From the IMG/VR virus record IMGVR_UViG_3300031972_002264, positions 1 to 38,392 of that record: 38,392 bases of DNA; one strand, 5' to 3'. The notes below the pieces were generated by a model. It did not search any database, was not told the DNA's origin, and worked only from the letters and a program-made list of their open reading frames with translations. Source of the DNA: a virus. Of the stretch, positions 8,473 to 17,950 are shown in pieces. Positions within the stretch are counted from its first letter, which is position 1, and each line of letters starts with the position of its first letter. Both the position numbers and the translations under genes were made by a program.

Positions 8473-10107
8473 ATGACACCAGAGCAAAGATTAGAACAAT
8501 TGTTAGATTTAATAGCTGAAGCATTAATAGAAAGTCAATATGTTGATTCGAATGATGTTGCAGATGCACAAAAATTTATTCTTAATGGTCAACTTCAACA
8601 AGGTGGTGGTGTTGGAGTTTTAACACTTTTCCAAAAAGATATTAAGGCTAATGAAAATGATTTACAAATAACAACGACTGACCAAAATGGTGAACCAATA
8701 CCTACAATACAAAACATAGCCAATAATATAGATTTTGATACTTTAGAAATTATAATTGGAAATGGCCCTACAATTAACATTAGTGATGGGGGAACATATG
8801 TTGGAGGTTTACCAATTACAGAATATTTATTTGGTGAAAACAATCCTTTAAACGTAAGTCAATTCATCACATTAGAACAATCATCATCAATTGTAGATGT
8901 TGAACGTGCTAATGAATACTTAGATACAAATATATTTGAACTACTTCCAACTGGTGATACAAGACAAGCTAGAATCATTAGATTCTTTCAAGAGTTAAAT
9001 GCATTATTACCACCAACAATTGAAACAGAACAATGGGATACAGATAACGATGGAAATGTTGATAGACTTATTGATGGAACTTGGAGTGGTGCTGAACAAT
9101 ATAGTCAAGACAATAGTATTTCATATGCACAAGATAATCCTGATGAATCCAATATCGGTGAAGAAGATGCGTTTATTCATAGGTTAAAAGATACAGCGAA
9201 TGATACCAATTCATCAAGAACCATTGAAGATATTTACAATACAGTTAGACCTTATTTAAGAGATATATTGGAAGATACACCGGGATTGGAAGGATTACCA
9301 GAATATGAAAATCAATCAAGTGGTTATTTAAAATTTAGAAATTTAAATCAAGGTATTATTGTTCGTAATACAAATCAAGAATTTGTTCAAGGATTAGACC
9401 CAAGTAATCCAACTTACCTTGATACAGGTTTTACTATTACAATGTGGGTTAGATTTTTAGACAAGGTTTCAACTGGTACTTTGTTTAACTTTGGAAATCC
9501 AACACGAAATCAAAATCCATTTGGATTTAAATTAGAAACCTATATATTGAATAAAAATGATGATTATGCATCTGAAAGCCAAACACGGACTTGGGGTGAA
9601 GTCATAGAAGAAGGAACATTTCAAGTAGGACCTGGTTACGATGAAAGAATATTCAAAGATTCAGACACTGCTAGATTCGTTAGATTACAAGTTAGAGAGT
9701 CCGGTGATACAACACCAACAGATGATGATGTGGGATTAAGAGATTCCCATGTTGGGTTGGGTGGTGATTTAACATTTGATGGTAATGTAATTGGAAATGC
9801 TAGGAAGTCATACAATGTAGGTGATTTCGATGACTATGGAACTGATGAATTAAGACTTTTACAATCAACCTACATACCTGAAGATTTTAATGAATGGTAT
9901 TTCATATGTGCTAGTTATGACCCAACGATACTTGAAGATGAATCAATTTCGTTAGGTGACCCTTATAAATATACTCCTGATTTTTGGTTAAATCATATTG
10001 ACCCAACCACAGATAATTATGTAGCTAATTCAGGATATGGAAATAAATGTAAAGTAGAAATAATTTCACGAAGTGATTTATTAAGAGCTCGTGGTTTTAA
10101 CACATAG
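8473..10107 (+). CDS. baseplate-associated protein with LamG/concanavalin-like domain
   Basis: 544 residues. The N-terminal 90 residues are helical then Gln/Gly-rich. A central part (about 90-290) has mixed helices, including a Ca-loop-like 'DTDNDGNVDRLIDG'. From about 290 onward the sequence follows a LamG-type jelly roll: 'LKFRNLNQGIIVRN...TGFTITMWVRFLDKVSTGTLFNFGNP...FKLET', then 'FNEWYFICASYDP', the usual edge-strand pattern of concanavalin-like lectins. No catalytic residues are evident. It lies 2 nt after the DNRLRE-like gene and 11 nt before the 1479-residue protein, so all are co-translated. A role in glycan contact at the baseplate edge is inference. Confidence 0.6.
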   Translation: MTPEQRLEQLLDLIAEALIESQYVDSNDVADAQKFILNGQLQQGGGVGVLTLFQKDIKANENDLQITTTDQNGEPIPTIQNIANNIDFDTLEIIIGNGPTINISDGGTYVGGLPITEYLFGENNPLNVSQFITLEQSSSIVDVERANEYLDTNIFELLPTGDTRQARIIRFFQELNALLPPTIETEQWDTDNDGNVDRLIDGTWSGAEQYSQDNSISYAQDNPDESNIGEEDAFIHRLKDTANDTNSSRTIEDIYNTVRPYLRDILEDTPGLEGLPEYENQSSGYLKFRNLNQGIIVRNTNQEFVQGLDPSNPTYLDTGFTITMWVRFLDKVSTGTLFNFGNPTRNQNPFGFKLETYILNKNDDYASESQTRTWGEVIEEGTFQVGPGYDERIFKDSDTARFVRLQVRESGDTTPTDDDVGLRDSHVGLGGDLTFDGNVIGNARKSYNVGDFDDYGTDELRLLQSTYIPEDFNEWYFICASYDPTILEDESISLGDPYKYTPDFWLNHIDPTTDNYVANSGYGNKCKVEIISRSDLLRARGFNT

Positions 10108-10118
10108 GGGTTTTCATA

Positions 10119-13100
10119 ATGGCAAATGAAAATAAACAAGGGCTCCTTATAACAACAAATACTAATAGAAGAACTGGCTTCGGACAAGTAAATCCAGATG
10201 TTGATGATGATTTAACACCTGCACCAATGCCAAGACCAAGACACCACAATTCTGATGGACACCATCATCATGAACATAGTCATGATGACGATGTATTATC
10301 AGGAGAAGAACAAGATACTGTTGATGATGGTCCAGGTCCAGGTGATTTAATAGAGCTCTATAACTTCCAATCAGAAAATTTTATTACAAATACAATATTT
10401 GTAACGGACACAGATTCAGACGCAGGTTCTCCTCAAATATTATCATTAAAAGATTTAGGAGTTGATGATGATAGTAGTTATGAAACCGCTACATCTATTG
10501 CTTCACTTTTAAACACCTATCCAACTGAAGGTGATAATTCAATTTTACGATTAGCCATAGAACCAATATTTGATGGTGAAGAACTTCTTGTAGGACCTTA
10601 TACACTTCCACGAGTATTAGAGTTAAGGCCTGAACTTATACCAAGTGATAATACAAATGCTGACCATTTAATGAGTTTACCATTTCCACAATTCGTTGAA
10701 GAATTTGATATTAATGAAGATGGTAGTGTGAGTAATACCGATGGTATTAGTTGGCATGCTGTTGGAAGACCTGACATAAATGTATTTGTTACAGCTTATG
10801 TACTTGGTGGTACACAAGCTATTATCACATTACAAAACTATGAAAATAATACAGGTTACACTTTTACAACAGAACAATACACTCAAGTGGAAACACAAAC
10901 CATACCATCAGTAAATGGTAACGATGATTTATTAAATCCATTTTCTTATTATTACAACGTCAGTAGTGGAAGATACTTTTTTGAAATCCAAATACAAAAT
11001 ATAGGATTTGAAATTGGTGTAAACACAGACTCTAGTTTTCCAAATACAAGATTTAAACTTATTGGTCCTCAAGTAGAATATCAAGATATTCAATTTGACC
11101 CTATTGAAGAAGATGAAGATATAATTGAAGAAGATGAAGATATAATAGAAGAAGACATTACATTAATTGATAATTCATCTGAAGATGAGGAAATATCTGA
11201 TGAATTTGGATTAGGTGATGATTATGATAATGTTATTGAACAAACCTTGTATCGTTCATTTGACCCATTCAGTGCATTAGATGTAAACAGTGCTTTGTTT
11301 CAAAATGATGAGTTTACAGACACAAGATTGTCACAGATAAATACAGATAAAAGAATTTCATTAGGAATGTTTTCATTTGATGATGAAAATACATTACAAG
11401 ATAATTTTCCAGATGTAATAAGAAATACTAAGTTTAGACAAGTTATTAAACAAAATTTAGTTCCAAATCCAAGAGGACAAAGTTTTAAAAGTGTTTATAA
11501 AAATAAATCAAGTGATACACAATCATTATCATTAGGTAATGACCAAAGAGAAAGATTTTTCATACCCGAAGGTGGTTGGGGATATTGTACTTATGATGCA
11601 GTAGGACCTGATTTTAGAAAAAGAAACATTGACTTATATGAGGGAGGAACAGACCAATTTTATGATTATATTGAAAACGAACCAAATGGACAAGCACTCA
11701 TAGATTCATTTGAACAATCTGAAAATGGAGGACTTAATGATTCAGGTGAAACAACAATAGACCCTCAAAATGTAATTGGTTATGCAGGTTATTATCCATA
11801 TTTTTTTGATTATAAAACAGGTAGAAATCAATCAAATTCACTTATAAGATTACAATCTAATTTAATATCAGGTTCTTTTTTCGCAGAAGGTGAAGTAGAT
11901 GGTGAGTATAATTTATGTAATAAACTTTTTATGTTAAATCAAATTGATAGTTTCGGAATAGCAAATGAGTATGGTGCACCAAGTGACTCAGTATCAACTC
12001 ATGAATCGAGATTAACATGTTATAAATGTAGAGCGATTGGGAGACAAGAACCATCTGATTATGACGTTGAACAAAGTATCCCAGACATTTATTTTCCTAA
12101 CTTTGCTAGATGGGTAATAACAGATGAAGCTTATTCATTCAATAGATGTTTAGAGTTTTTAGCAACTAATTATGTTAATGGTATGTGTGACTTCAATGAT
12201 AATGGTACTCGTGATACAGAAATTGAAGCGGATTTCTCTTGGATGAGTGATTATAACATGAATACTAATAATGGTGGACAATTAAACAATCAATACAGGT
12301 CATTAAATCAAGTTATTAAAATTTACAATCCATATCAAGATACAGTGATAAATCCATTCACTGTAATGGAAGTTAAATTTAAAATGAAAACATTAGATTT
12401 TTTCTATGATGCAAACAATCCACCAATGGTTGAAATAGCTATTGTAGATTCTGATGGTTATGTAGGAGCTCCTGACAGAATTGAAGACACAGTTAATGGT
12501 GATAATGAAGACGCATATTCAAGAAGACATGGGTATTGGCCACATGGTGATTTTAATTCCACAAGATATAGTGATGACTTGAATACTGAAAATACACTTG
12601 ATACAAAATATTCTAACTTTGGTTCAATGGGTAGATTTAAAAATACAGAAGTGAATGTATGGGAAACATTTAGTTATAAATTCACACTGGCTCATGTTTT
12701 TCGTTATGGTAGTGGAATCATTAGACCATTGTATTTAATCGTTCAAGCTGGTAATGATTTTATTGGTAGAGTTTTATTAGATGAATTTGAAGTTTATGAT
12801 TCAGGTGATTTCATTCCTGAGGTTGATGTAAGAAAAAAAATATCTGTTGGTAATTATGGAACGGCAGATTTAACAAAATACTATGATAAAGAATTACAAC
12901 CAGAGGAATATAAAGATTCACAAGGTCCATTGGAAGCACAATTTTATTTCTATCCAATGTATCCAACTGATGAAATATTTGATGTAAAAAGAACACCTGT
13001 GTATCAAGACTTTAAAAAAGGATTGTTTTACATTTATGATGTGGATTGGGGTGATGGTTCAAAAAATGAATTTACAAGAGAACCTGTTCAAATAGATGAA

Positions 13101-14558
13101 GAAACTGCATTGTATCACACTTATGAATCCAGTGGTGTGTTTGAAATCACAGGTACTATGTTGAGAATCAAGTTAGACAATCGTGGTAGAGAGGTTGGGG
13201 TTCTAAAAAATAAAAAGTTTAAATTAAGAATAAATATAAATGAGGGAACAGCTGAAGACTTTAAATATTTTGGTAGTGATGGTTTTTCATTCATACCTTT
13301 TAAAAACACTTTACCAATCATAGGTGGAATTTCAAAACAATCAATTTATTATAAATCATTAAAAAGATTTAACGGATTTATAGATGATGAACAAACAAAT
13401 ATTGGATTTAAAAGTAAAGGTGATAAATTAAAAACTCAAATAGCATTTGATAGAATGGATTCAAGTTTTAGTTCAAACTTTAATTTATTGAATGAATATA
13501 AAAAACCAAGATTTGATTTAGTTTATGACGAAAACAATAATCCGATTGATTCAATTGACATATATAATGGTATACAAACAAATTCAGAAGAATTAGGAAA
13601 AAGTATTGGTGATTGTGATTTAACCAATGTAAAGTATTACAATGAACCAAAATCAATTTGGGAATTGTTTGGATTTGAAGAAGACGATTTGGAACAGATT
13701 GGAACACCTAATAATCCAAGATATTGGAAAAATATTATTCCTGAAGATTATTCTATTTATAAAAGACAAGGTATTAATTTTTCTCCTCCAACACAATTAA
13801 AAGAATTTTATGAATTAGATGAAGTTTTATCACCAGAATATTTTTCAGGCCTGACAATGGGTTGGTTAGTTTGTGCACAAGATGATGAAAATTGTCAAAA
13901 CAAATATGTAAATGGTGCTGAAGCATATGCTTTTCAGGAGCTCCAGTACGATACTCCTGAATGGGAGTGTTCTGGTGATACTGGACCACCACATTATGAT
14001 TGTGATAACATAAATAAAATATATCCTAATATAAATTACAATCTTATGACATTTGTATCAGGTACAGTTGAGTTTTGTCACCCATTACTTGGATGTACAG
14101 GATTTAATAAAGGTGAGGGAATTATGTTAGAAGGACCAATGAATTATGACCAATTTGATTTCAACGTAATTTATACCGGACCATTTATGAGTTTTAATCT
14201 TTCCACTTTAGTTGTGAATACTTACTCTGAACAAGAGTGGTTAAATGGTTCATATTATCCTGTGTTACCAAGATATGGTCAAGATGGTAATTTTATTGAA
14301 GGTGATTTTCCTAATGATAATATACCATTTCCAATACAAGGACAAATCACAGATGAGAATGAAACTAATCAAAATTTAATAATTAACATTACACGAGAAC
14401 AAATTGAACCAAATACATTTAGTGACAATAGTGGAAATCAAAATTTAGGATTTGGTATAGTGGATTACAAACCTGAATTTGATAATGAAACTTTACAACC
14501 TAAGAAAAAAAGAAGTATAGATTTAATAAAAAGTTCAACCAATAATGGAGCGTTTTAA
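10119..14558 (+). CDS. giant baseplate/tail protein with PKD-like domain (1479 aa)
   Basis: 1479 residues, no signal peptide. Near the N-terminus is a His cluster (residues 42-55, HHNSDGHHHHEHSH) followed by an acidic stretch. At about 328-345 a seven-residue unit IEEDEDI is repeated in tandem. A jelly-roll-like region with 'YYPYFFDYKTGRNQ' and 'FKMKTLDFFYDANNPPMVEIAIVD' follows. Around 965-1025 'YDVDWGDGSKNEF...YHTYESSGVFEITGTMLRI' is a clear PKD-type fold. The C-terminal third contains PIIGGISKQSIYYKSL, ELGKSIGDCDLTNVKYYN and a six-cysteine segment (13872-14096), ending KKKRSIDLIKSSTNNGAF. The last 500 residues match the order of motifs in the next gene's product, so the two are probably paralogues. 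Likely a peripheral baseplate or fiber-docking protein; exact role unknown. Confidence 0.6.
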   Translation: MANENKQGLLITTNTNRRTGFGQVNPDVDDDLTPAPMPRPRHHNSDGHHHHEHSHDDDVLSGEEQDTVDDGPGPGDLIELYNFQSENFITNTIFVTDTDSDAGSPQILSLKDLGVDDDSSYETATSIASLLNTYPTEGDNSILRLAIEPIFDGEELLVGPYTLPRVLELRPELIPSDNTNADHLMSLPFPQFVEEFDINEDGSVSNTDGISWHAVGRPDINVFVTAYVLGGTQAIITLQNYENNTGYTFTTEQYTQVETQTIPSVNGNDDLLNPFSYYYNVSSGRYFFEIQIQNIGFEIGVNTDSSFPNTRFKLIGPQVEYQDIQFDPIEEDEDIIEEDEDIIEEDITLIDNSSEDEEISDEFGLGDDYDNVIEQTLYRSFDPFSALDVNSALFQNDEFTDTRLSQINTDKRISLGMFSFDDENTLQDNFPDVIRNTKFRQVIKQNLVPNPRGQSFKSVYKNKSSDTQSLSLGNDQRERFFIPEGGWGYCTYDAVGPDFRKRNIDLYEGGTDQFYDYIENEPNGQALIDSFEQSENGGLNDSGETTIDPQNVIGYAGYYPYFFDYKTGRNQSNSLIRLQSNLISGSFFAEGEVDGEYNLCNKLFMLNQIDSFGIANEYGAPSDSVSTHESRLTCYKCRAIGRQEPSDYDVEQSIPDIYFPNFARWVITDEAYSFNRCLEFLATNYVNGMCDFNDNGTRDTEIEADFSWMSDYNMNTNNGGQLNNQYRSLNQVIKIYNPYQDTVINPFTVMEVKFKMKTLDFFYDANNPPMVEIAIVDSDGYVGAPDRIEDTVNGDNEDAYSRRHGYWPHGDFNSTRYSDDLNTENTLDTKYSNFGSMGRFKNTEVNVWETFSYKFTLAHVFRYGSGIIRPLYLIVQAGNDFIGRVLLDEFEVYDSGDFIPEVDVRKKISVGNYGTADLTKYYDKELQPEEYKDSQGPLEAQFYFYPMYPTDEIFDVKRTPVYQDFKKGLFYIYDVDWGDGSKNEFTREPVQIDEETALYHTYESSGVFEITGTMLRIKLDNRGREVGVLKNKKFKLRININEGTAEDFKYFGSDGFSFIPFKNTLPIIGGISKQSIYYKSLKRFNGFIDDEQTNIGFKSKGDKLKTQIAFDRMDSSFSSNFNLLNEYKKPRFDLVYDENNNPIDSIDIYNGIQTNSEELGKSIGDCDLTNVKYYNEPKSIWELFGFEEDDLEQIGTPNNPRYWKNIIPEDYSIYKRQGINFSPPTQLKEFYELDEVLSPEYFSGLTMGWLVCAQDDENCQNKYVNGAEAYAFQELQYDTPEWECSGDTGPPHYDCDNINKIYPNINYNLMTFVSGTVEFCHPLLGCTGFNKGEGIMLEGPMNYDQFDFNVIYTGPFMSFNLSTLVVNTYSEQEWLNGSYYPVLPRYGQDGNFIEGDFPNDNIPFPIQGQITDENETNQNLIINITREQIEPNTFSDNSGNQNLGFGIVDYKPEFDNETLQPKKKRSIDLIKSSTNNGAF
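11103..11156 (+). repeat. in-frame 21-bp tandem repeat coding IEEDEDI
   Basis: Two perfect 21-bp copies (11103-11123 and 11124-11144) are followed by a partial, slightly diverged third copy. The unit is a multiple of three, so copy changes add or remove seven acidic residues without breaking the frame. The encoded stretch links the His-rich N-terminal region to the folded part of the 1479-residue protein. Confidence 0.85.
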
Positions 14559-17500
14559 TGGCTGTTAAAAAACTAATACAAGGCCAACCAAAGCTAAATG
14601 ATTTAAGTCAGTATAATTTTGAGAATCAAGATGATAACTATAAAGAATCACTTGGTTTACCTAAAAACAATGATAAGTTTCAAAACAAAGACTTGTATAC
14701 AAAAGCTGTGGGGAGTGAATTAAATAATGCTATCATTGAAAGAAATTTAAAAGTCGAGGGTGAAAGTTTTATTAAAATTAATAGATTATTTATTGGAAAC
14801 GATAATGTTGTTGGTGCAACAGCCAACAACAGAGTAAGATGTTATATGCTTTCACAAAATTATGAAAATTTAGATAATAAATCATATTCACAAATTAAAA
14901 ATGTGCTTTCAAGAGAAATATTTGATGCTGATGATAATCAAATATCTGATGTGGCAGACAGATTTTTTAATGATAATCCAGGTGATAGAGGGGAAGGAAG
15001 TGATATTGGAAATGTTCTTAATAATCAAATAATTATACAAAGTTTAAAAAGTGATAGTATTGAGATTGAAGAATTTGAAAACAATACACCAGAATATAAT
15101 GCAAATGTAATGTTGCCATTAAGAGAAACTGATGCTGGAATAATAGATAATTTAAACACATCAATAATAGATGAAAACATATATAATCCAATTTACATTG
15201 TGGTTTATATGGAGGGTAATAAACGATTAGACAATATGTCTGATGCTCAAAGAAAAAAAAGATTCACTGTTTTTAAAATAAATAATTTGGATTTATTTAA
15301 TCGTGGTAATGATGGTATAGCGACTGGACCAAAATTAACAACATTTACAAAAGATGATTTATCACATTACAGTCGTACAGGTGATGGTGATGGTGGTTCA
15401 ACTGATGCAGCTGCTTGGAGGGTTGAAGAGTTTTCAATAACAATCAGTACTAGACTTGGTGGAGTGAATAATTGGGATGGTACTATGGATGAATTATCAT
15501 CTGATGAAAAATTATATGCAACATATTTTCCAGACGTTCAACCATCAATTAACGTCATTCCAGTTGATTTAAATAAATTTGGTTTATTGAATTTATCACA
15601 AAATATGCAATTAAATAATAATGGTAATCCAGGAGAAAATTATACTGATTTATTTCCAGATTATTTTCCACAAACAACAATAAAGGTTTTGAATGAAAAT
15701 AATGAAATGCAAGATGAAGACTTACAGAGTTATTATGATGATAATGAAACTCTATCCATTAAAGCATCAGCTCCTGCAACAATTGCTGTAGATTTAAATC
15801 CAATTGATTTAGTAAATGAAGAATCTATTGGAATCAACTACTTTTATTTTGTAATTGATTGGGATGATGCAACTGATGAAATAAAAACTTTAGATGATTG
15901 GAATGAAATCAGACCAACTGATGAATTTGAATTATTGGAATTACAAAATCAAAATTTATATAAATTAAAAACTAATGTTGAATCTGTTGATGATTATACG
16001 ATTCAATATCAAATAATTTTTCCAATAGAAAAAATAATACCTCAACCACAAACTGATAGTTTTATTGATAATGATGGTGATTATTATACTGCTGTTCAGC
16101 ACTCAAACACAGGAGAAAACAGATTACCATATGTAGGTTTTCCAATCGATATATCAGGTACGTTAGATAATAACGGACAGTATAATTTGGCTAATCCACC
16201 ATATACAACATCACCACCACCAAATCCACAAAATGTACTTTTGAAGGGAACATTAAATGCCCAAGAAGAGCCTGGTGGAATAGCGACATCACTACGCGAA
16301 CAAACTTTTAATTCAAATGTTACTTTTGATAACACAATTCCAATGAATACCTATACTACACCAGGAATTAAAACCATTAAAATGGTTATGTTTAGTTATG
16401 ATGGGGAAACTAATCAAGTGGGAAGATGGAAACTCATTACTTCAAGATTTTATTTAGATATACCGATTAATCAATATCCTGATTTTGCAGAAGTGGGTGG
16501 AAGTGATTATACCACAATTCCTTGGCCTTATACAACACCTGTGATTGGTGGTGTGGATAATAATTCAAAATACAAAAAAAGTGTTCAAGAAGCATTAAGT
16601 AGTGGTAATATTGGTGATGCGGATATTATTGATGAAAAGTTTTTAATCAATGATTTGGAAAATGATGAATTGGGTAAATCAATAAATGAAATGGATTTAG
16701 AACAATGTAGGTATTTTGATGCACCATATGATATGAATACATTGTTGTTAATACCTACAAGTGGTGTATCGGGTTGGGATGATTATGAATTGGCTAAAGA
16801 AACTGATTTATTTGTTATCAATCAAATTGAAGGTACATCTACACAATATTATGGTATTAATTCATATAATTTAGAAGACATTAAAGGCCGTTGGACTGAG
16901 GCTGATTATCAACTTATATTTGATGGAATTAATGAATACACAATGTATAATGGATATGGTTTTGGTGATGGAGCTTTAAGTGATTCAAATACATTCATGG
17001 ATAGATTGTTGAAAAACGAAGTTATATTTGATGGTAATGTTGCAACTCCACACATTTTACCATATAAAACATATGGACCGAGTTTAGATATGGAGGCTTA
17101 TACCTCTGAAGAGATGGTGTTAGAATTTTTTAAAAACGAAAACTTCACACCAACTTTAGATGAATTAGAACCAGGAAATGATACCACCGTATTGTTTATG
17201 AAATCAAGAACTAATGGAACAGCTGGTTATTATCAAGGTTTTGGGTATTTTGGTCAAGTGGCTGAAGTTTTAATGTCAACTTTTCAATCTGGTCCTGAAG
17301 TCTATGAAGAAGCAGCACCAATGATTAATAATAGCACTGTTGAATGGATACAATTACGAAATAACAGTAATCAAGATATTCAATTCTCACATCCTAATTT
17401 TCCTCTATTGTTTTATTATTACATAGATGAAGAATTATTTGAACAAAATGGTGAATATAGATTGGATGAATTACAAATGGGAGAAAGTATCCCATGTCCA

Positions 17501-17950
17501 GTTGGAAAATGGGTATTCATAGTTGTGCCTGACAAACTTTATACAATTGATTTAATTAATGAAATACAATTTTTAAATGAAAGTATTTCAGTTCAAGAGT
17601 TTTTCCAACTCCCATTACCATTGGAAGAAACAATTCCACATCCTTATACGGAAAAAGATTTTTGGGTTGCAAATCCTGAATTGCCAGGAACATTTTTTCC
17701 AAAGGAAAGTTCAGTCGGACAGATATTTATAAGTGACAATCAGGACTTGGATTTAAAACAAAGTTGTAAATTAGAATTAAATACAGGTGAATTAACTGGT
17801 AAATCCATTTATGATTCAAGTGGTAATTCCAACAAAGGATTGTTAATTGGTGATTATAAAGTTAAAAAAGTTAGAAAAGGTGAACCGATGAGAAGAGATT
17901 CATTTATAAAAATACCAAAAAAGGCAAACAACAATAATGGAGCACTGTAA
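14558..17950 (+). CDS. giant baseplate/tail protein, paralogous to its upstream neighbour (1130 aa)
   Basis: 1130 residues; the ATG overlaps the preceding TAA. A PKD-like core is split around about 430-630 (FYFVIDWDDATDEIKTL..., later TYTTPGIKTIKMVMFSYDGE). Then come PVIGGVDNNSKYKKSV, ELGKSINEMDLEQCRYFDAP and a tail ending DSFIKIPKKANNNNGAL. The same elements occur in the same order in the 1479-residue protein (PIIGGISKQSIYYKSL; ELGKSIGDCDLTNVKYYN; ...SSTNNGAF), which points to an old duplication. The N-terminal 400 residues differ. No catalytic motif is visible. It most likely forms part of an enlarged baseplate periphery; specific T4 equivalents (gp8, gp10) cannot be matched by eye. Confidence 0.6.
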   Translation: MAVKKLIQGQPKLNDLSQYNFENQDDNYKESLGLPKNNDKFQNKDLYTKAVGSELNNAIIERNLKVEGESFIKINRLFIGNDNVVGATANNRVRCYMLSQNYENLDNKSYSQIKNVLSREIFDADDNQISDVADRFFNDNPGDRGEGSDIGNVLNNQIIIQSLKSDSIEIEEFENNTPEYNANVMLPLRETDAGIIDNLNTSIIDENIYNPIYIVVYMEGNKRLDNMSDAQRKKRFTVFKINNLDLFNRGNDGIATGPKLTTFTKDDLSHYSRTGDGDGGSTDAAAWRVEEFSITISTRLGGVNNWDGTMDELSSDEKLYATYFPDVQPSINVIPVDLNKFGLLNLSQNMQLNNNGNPGENYTDLFPDYFPQTTIKVLNENNEMQDEDLQSYYDDNETLSIKASAPATIAVDLNPIDLVNEESIGINYFYFVIDWDDATDEIKTLDDWNEIRPTDEFELLELQNQNLYKLKTNVESVDDYTIQYQIIFPIEKIIPQPQTDSFIDNDGDYYTAVQHSNTGENRLPYVGFPIDISGTLDNNGQYNLANPPYTTSPPPNPQNVLLKGTLNAQEEPGGIATSLREQTFNSNVTFDNTIPMNTYTTPGIKTIKMVMFSYDGETNQVGRWKLITSRFYLDIPINQYPDFAEVGGSDYTTIPWPYTTPVIGGVDNNSKYKKSVQEALSSGNIGDADIIDEKFLINDLENDELGKSINEMDLEQCRYFDAPYDMNTLLLIPTSGVSGWDDYELAKETDLFVINQIEGTSTQYYGINSYNLEDIKGRWTEADYQLIFDGINEYTMYNGYGFGDGALSDSNTFMDRLLKNEVIFDGNVATPHILPYKTYGPSLDMEAYTSEEMVLEFFKNENFTPTLDELEPGNDTTVLFMKSRTNGTAGYYQGFGYFGQVAEVLMSTFQSGPEVYEEAAPMINNSTVEWIQLRNNSNQDIQFSHPNFPLLFYYYIDEELFEQNGEYRLDELQMGESIPCPVGKWVFIVVPDKLYTIDLINEIQFLNESISVQEFFQLPLPLEETIPHPYTEKDFWVANPELPGTFFPKESSVGQIFISDNQDLDLKQSCKLELNTGELTGKSIYDSSGNSNKGLLIGDYKVKKVRKGEPMRRDSFIKIPKKANNNNGAL

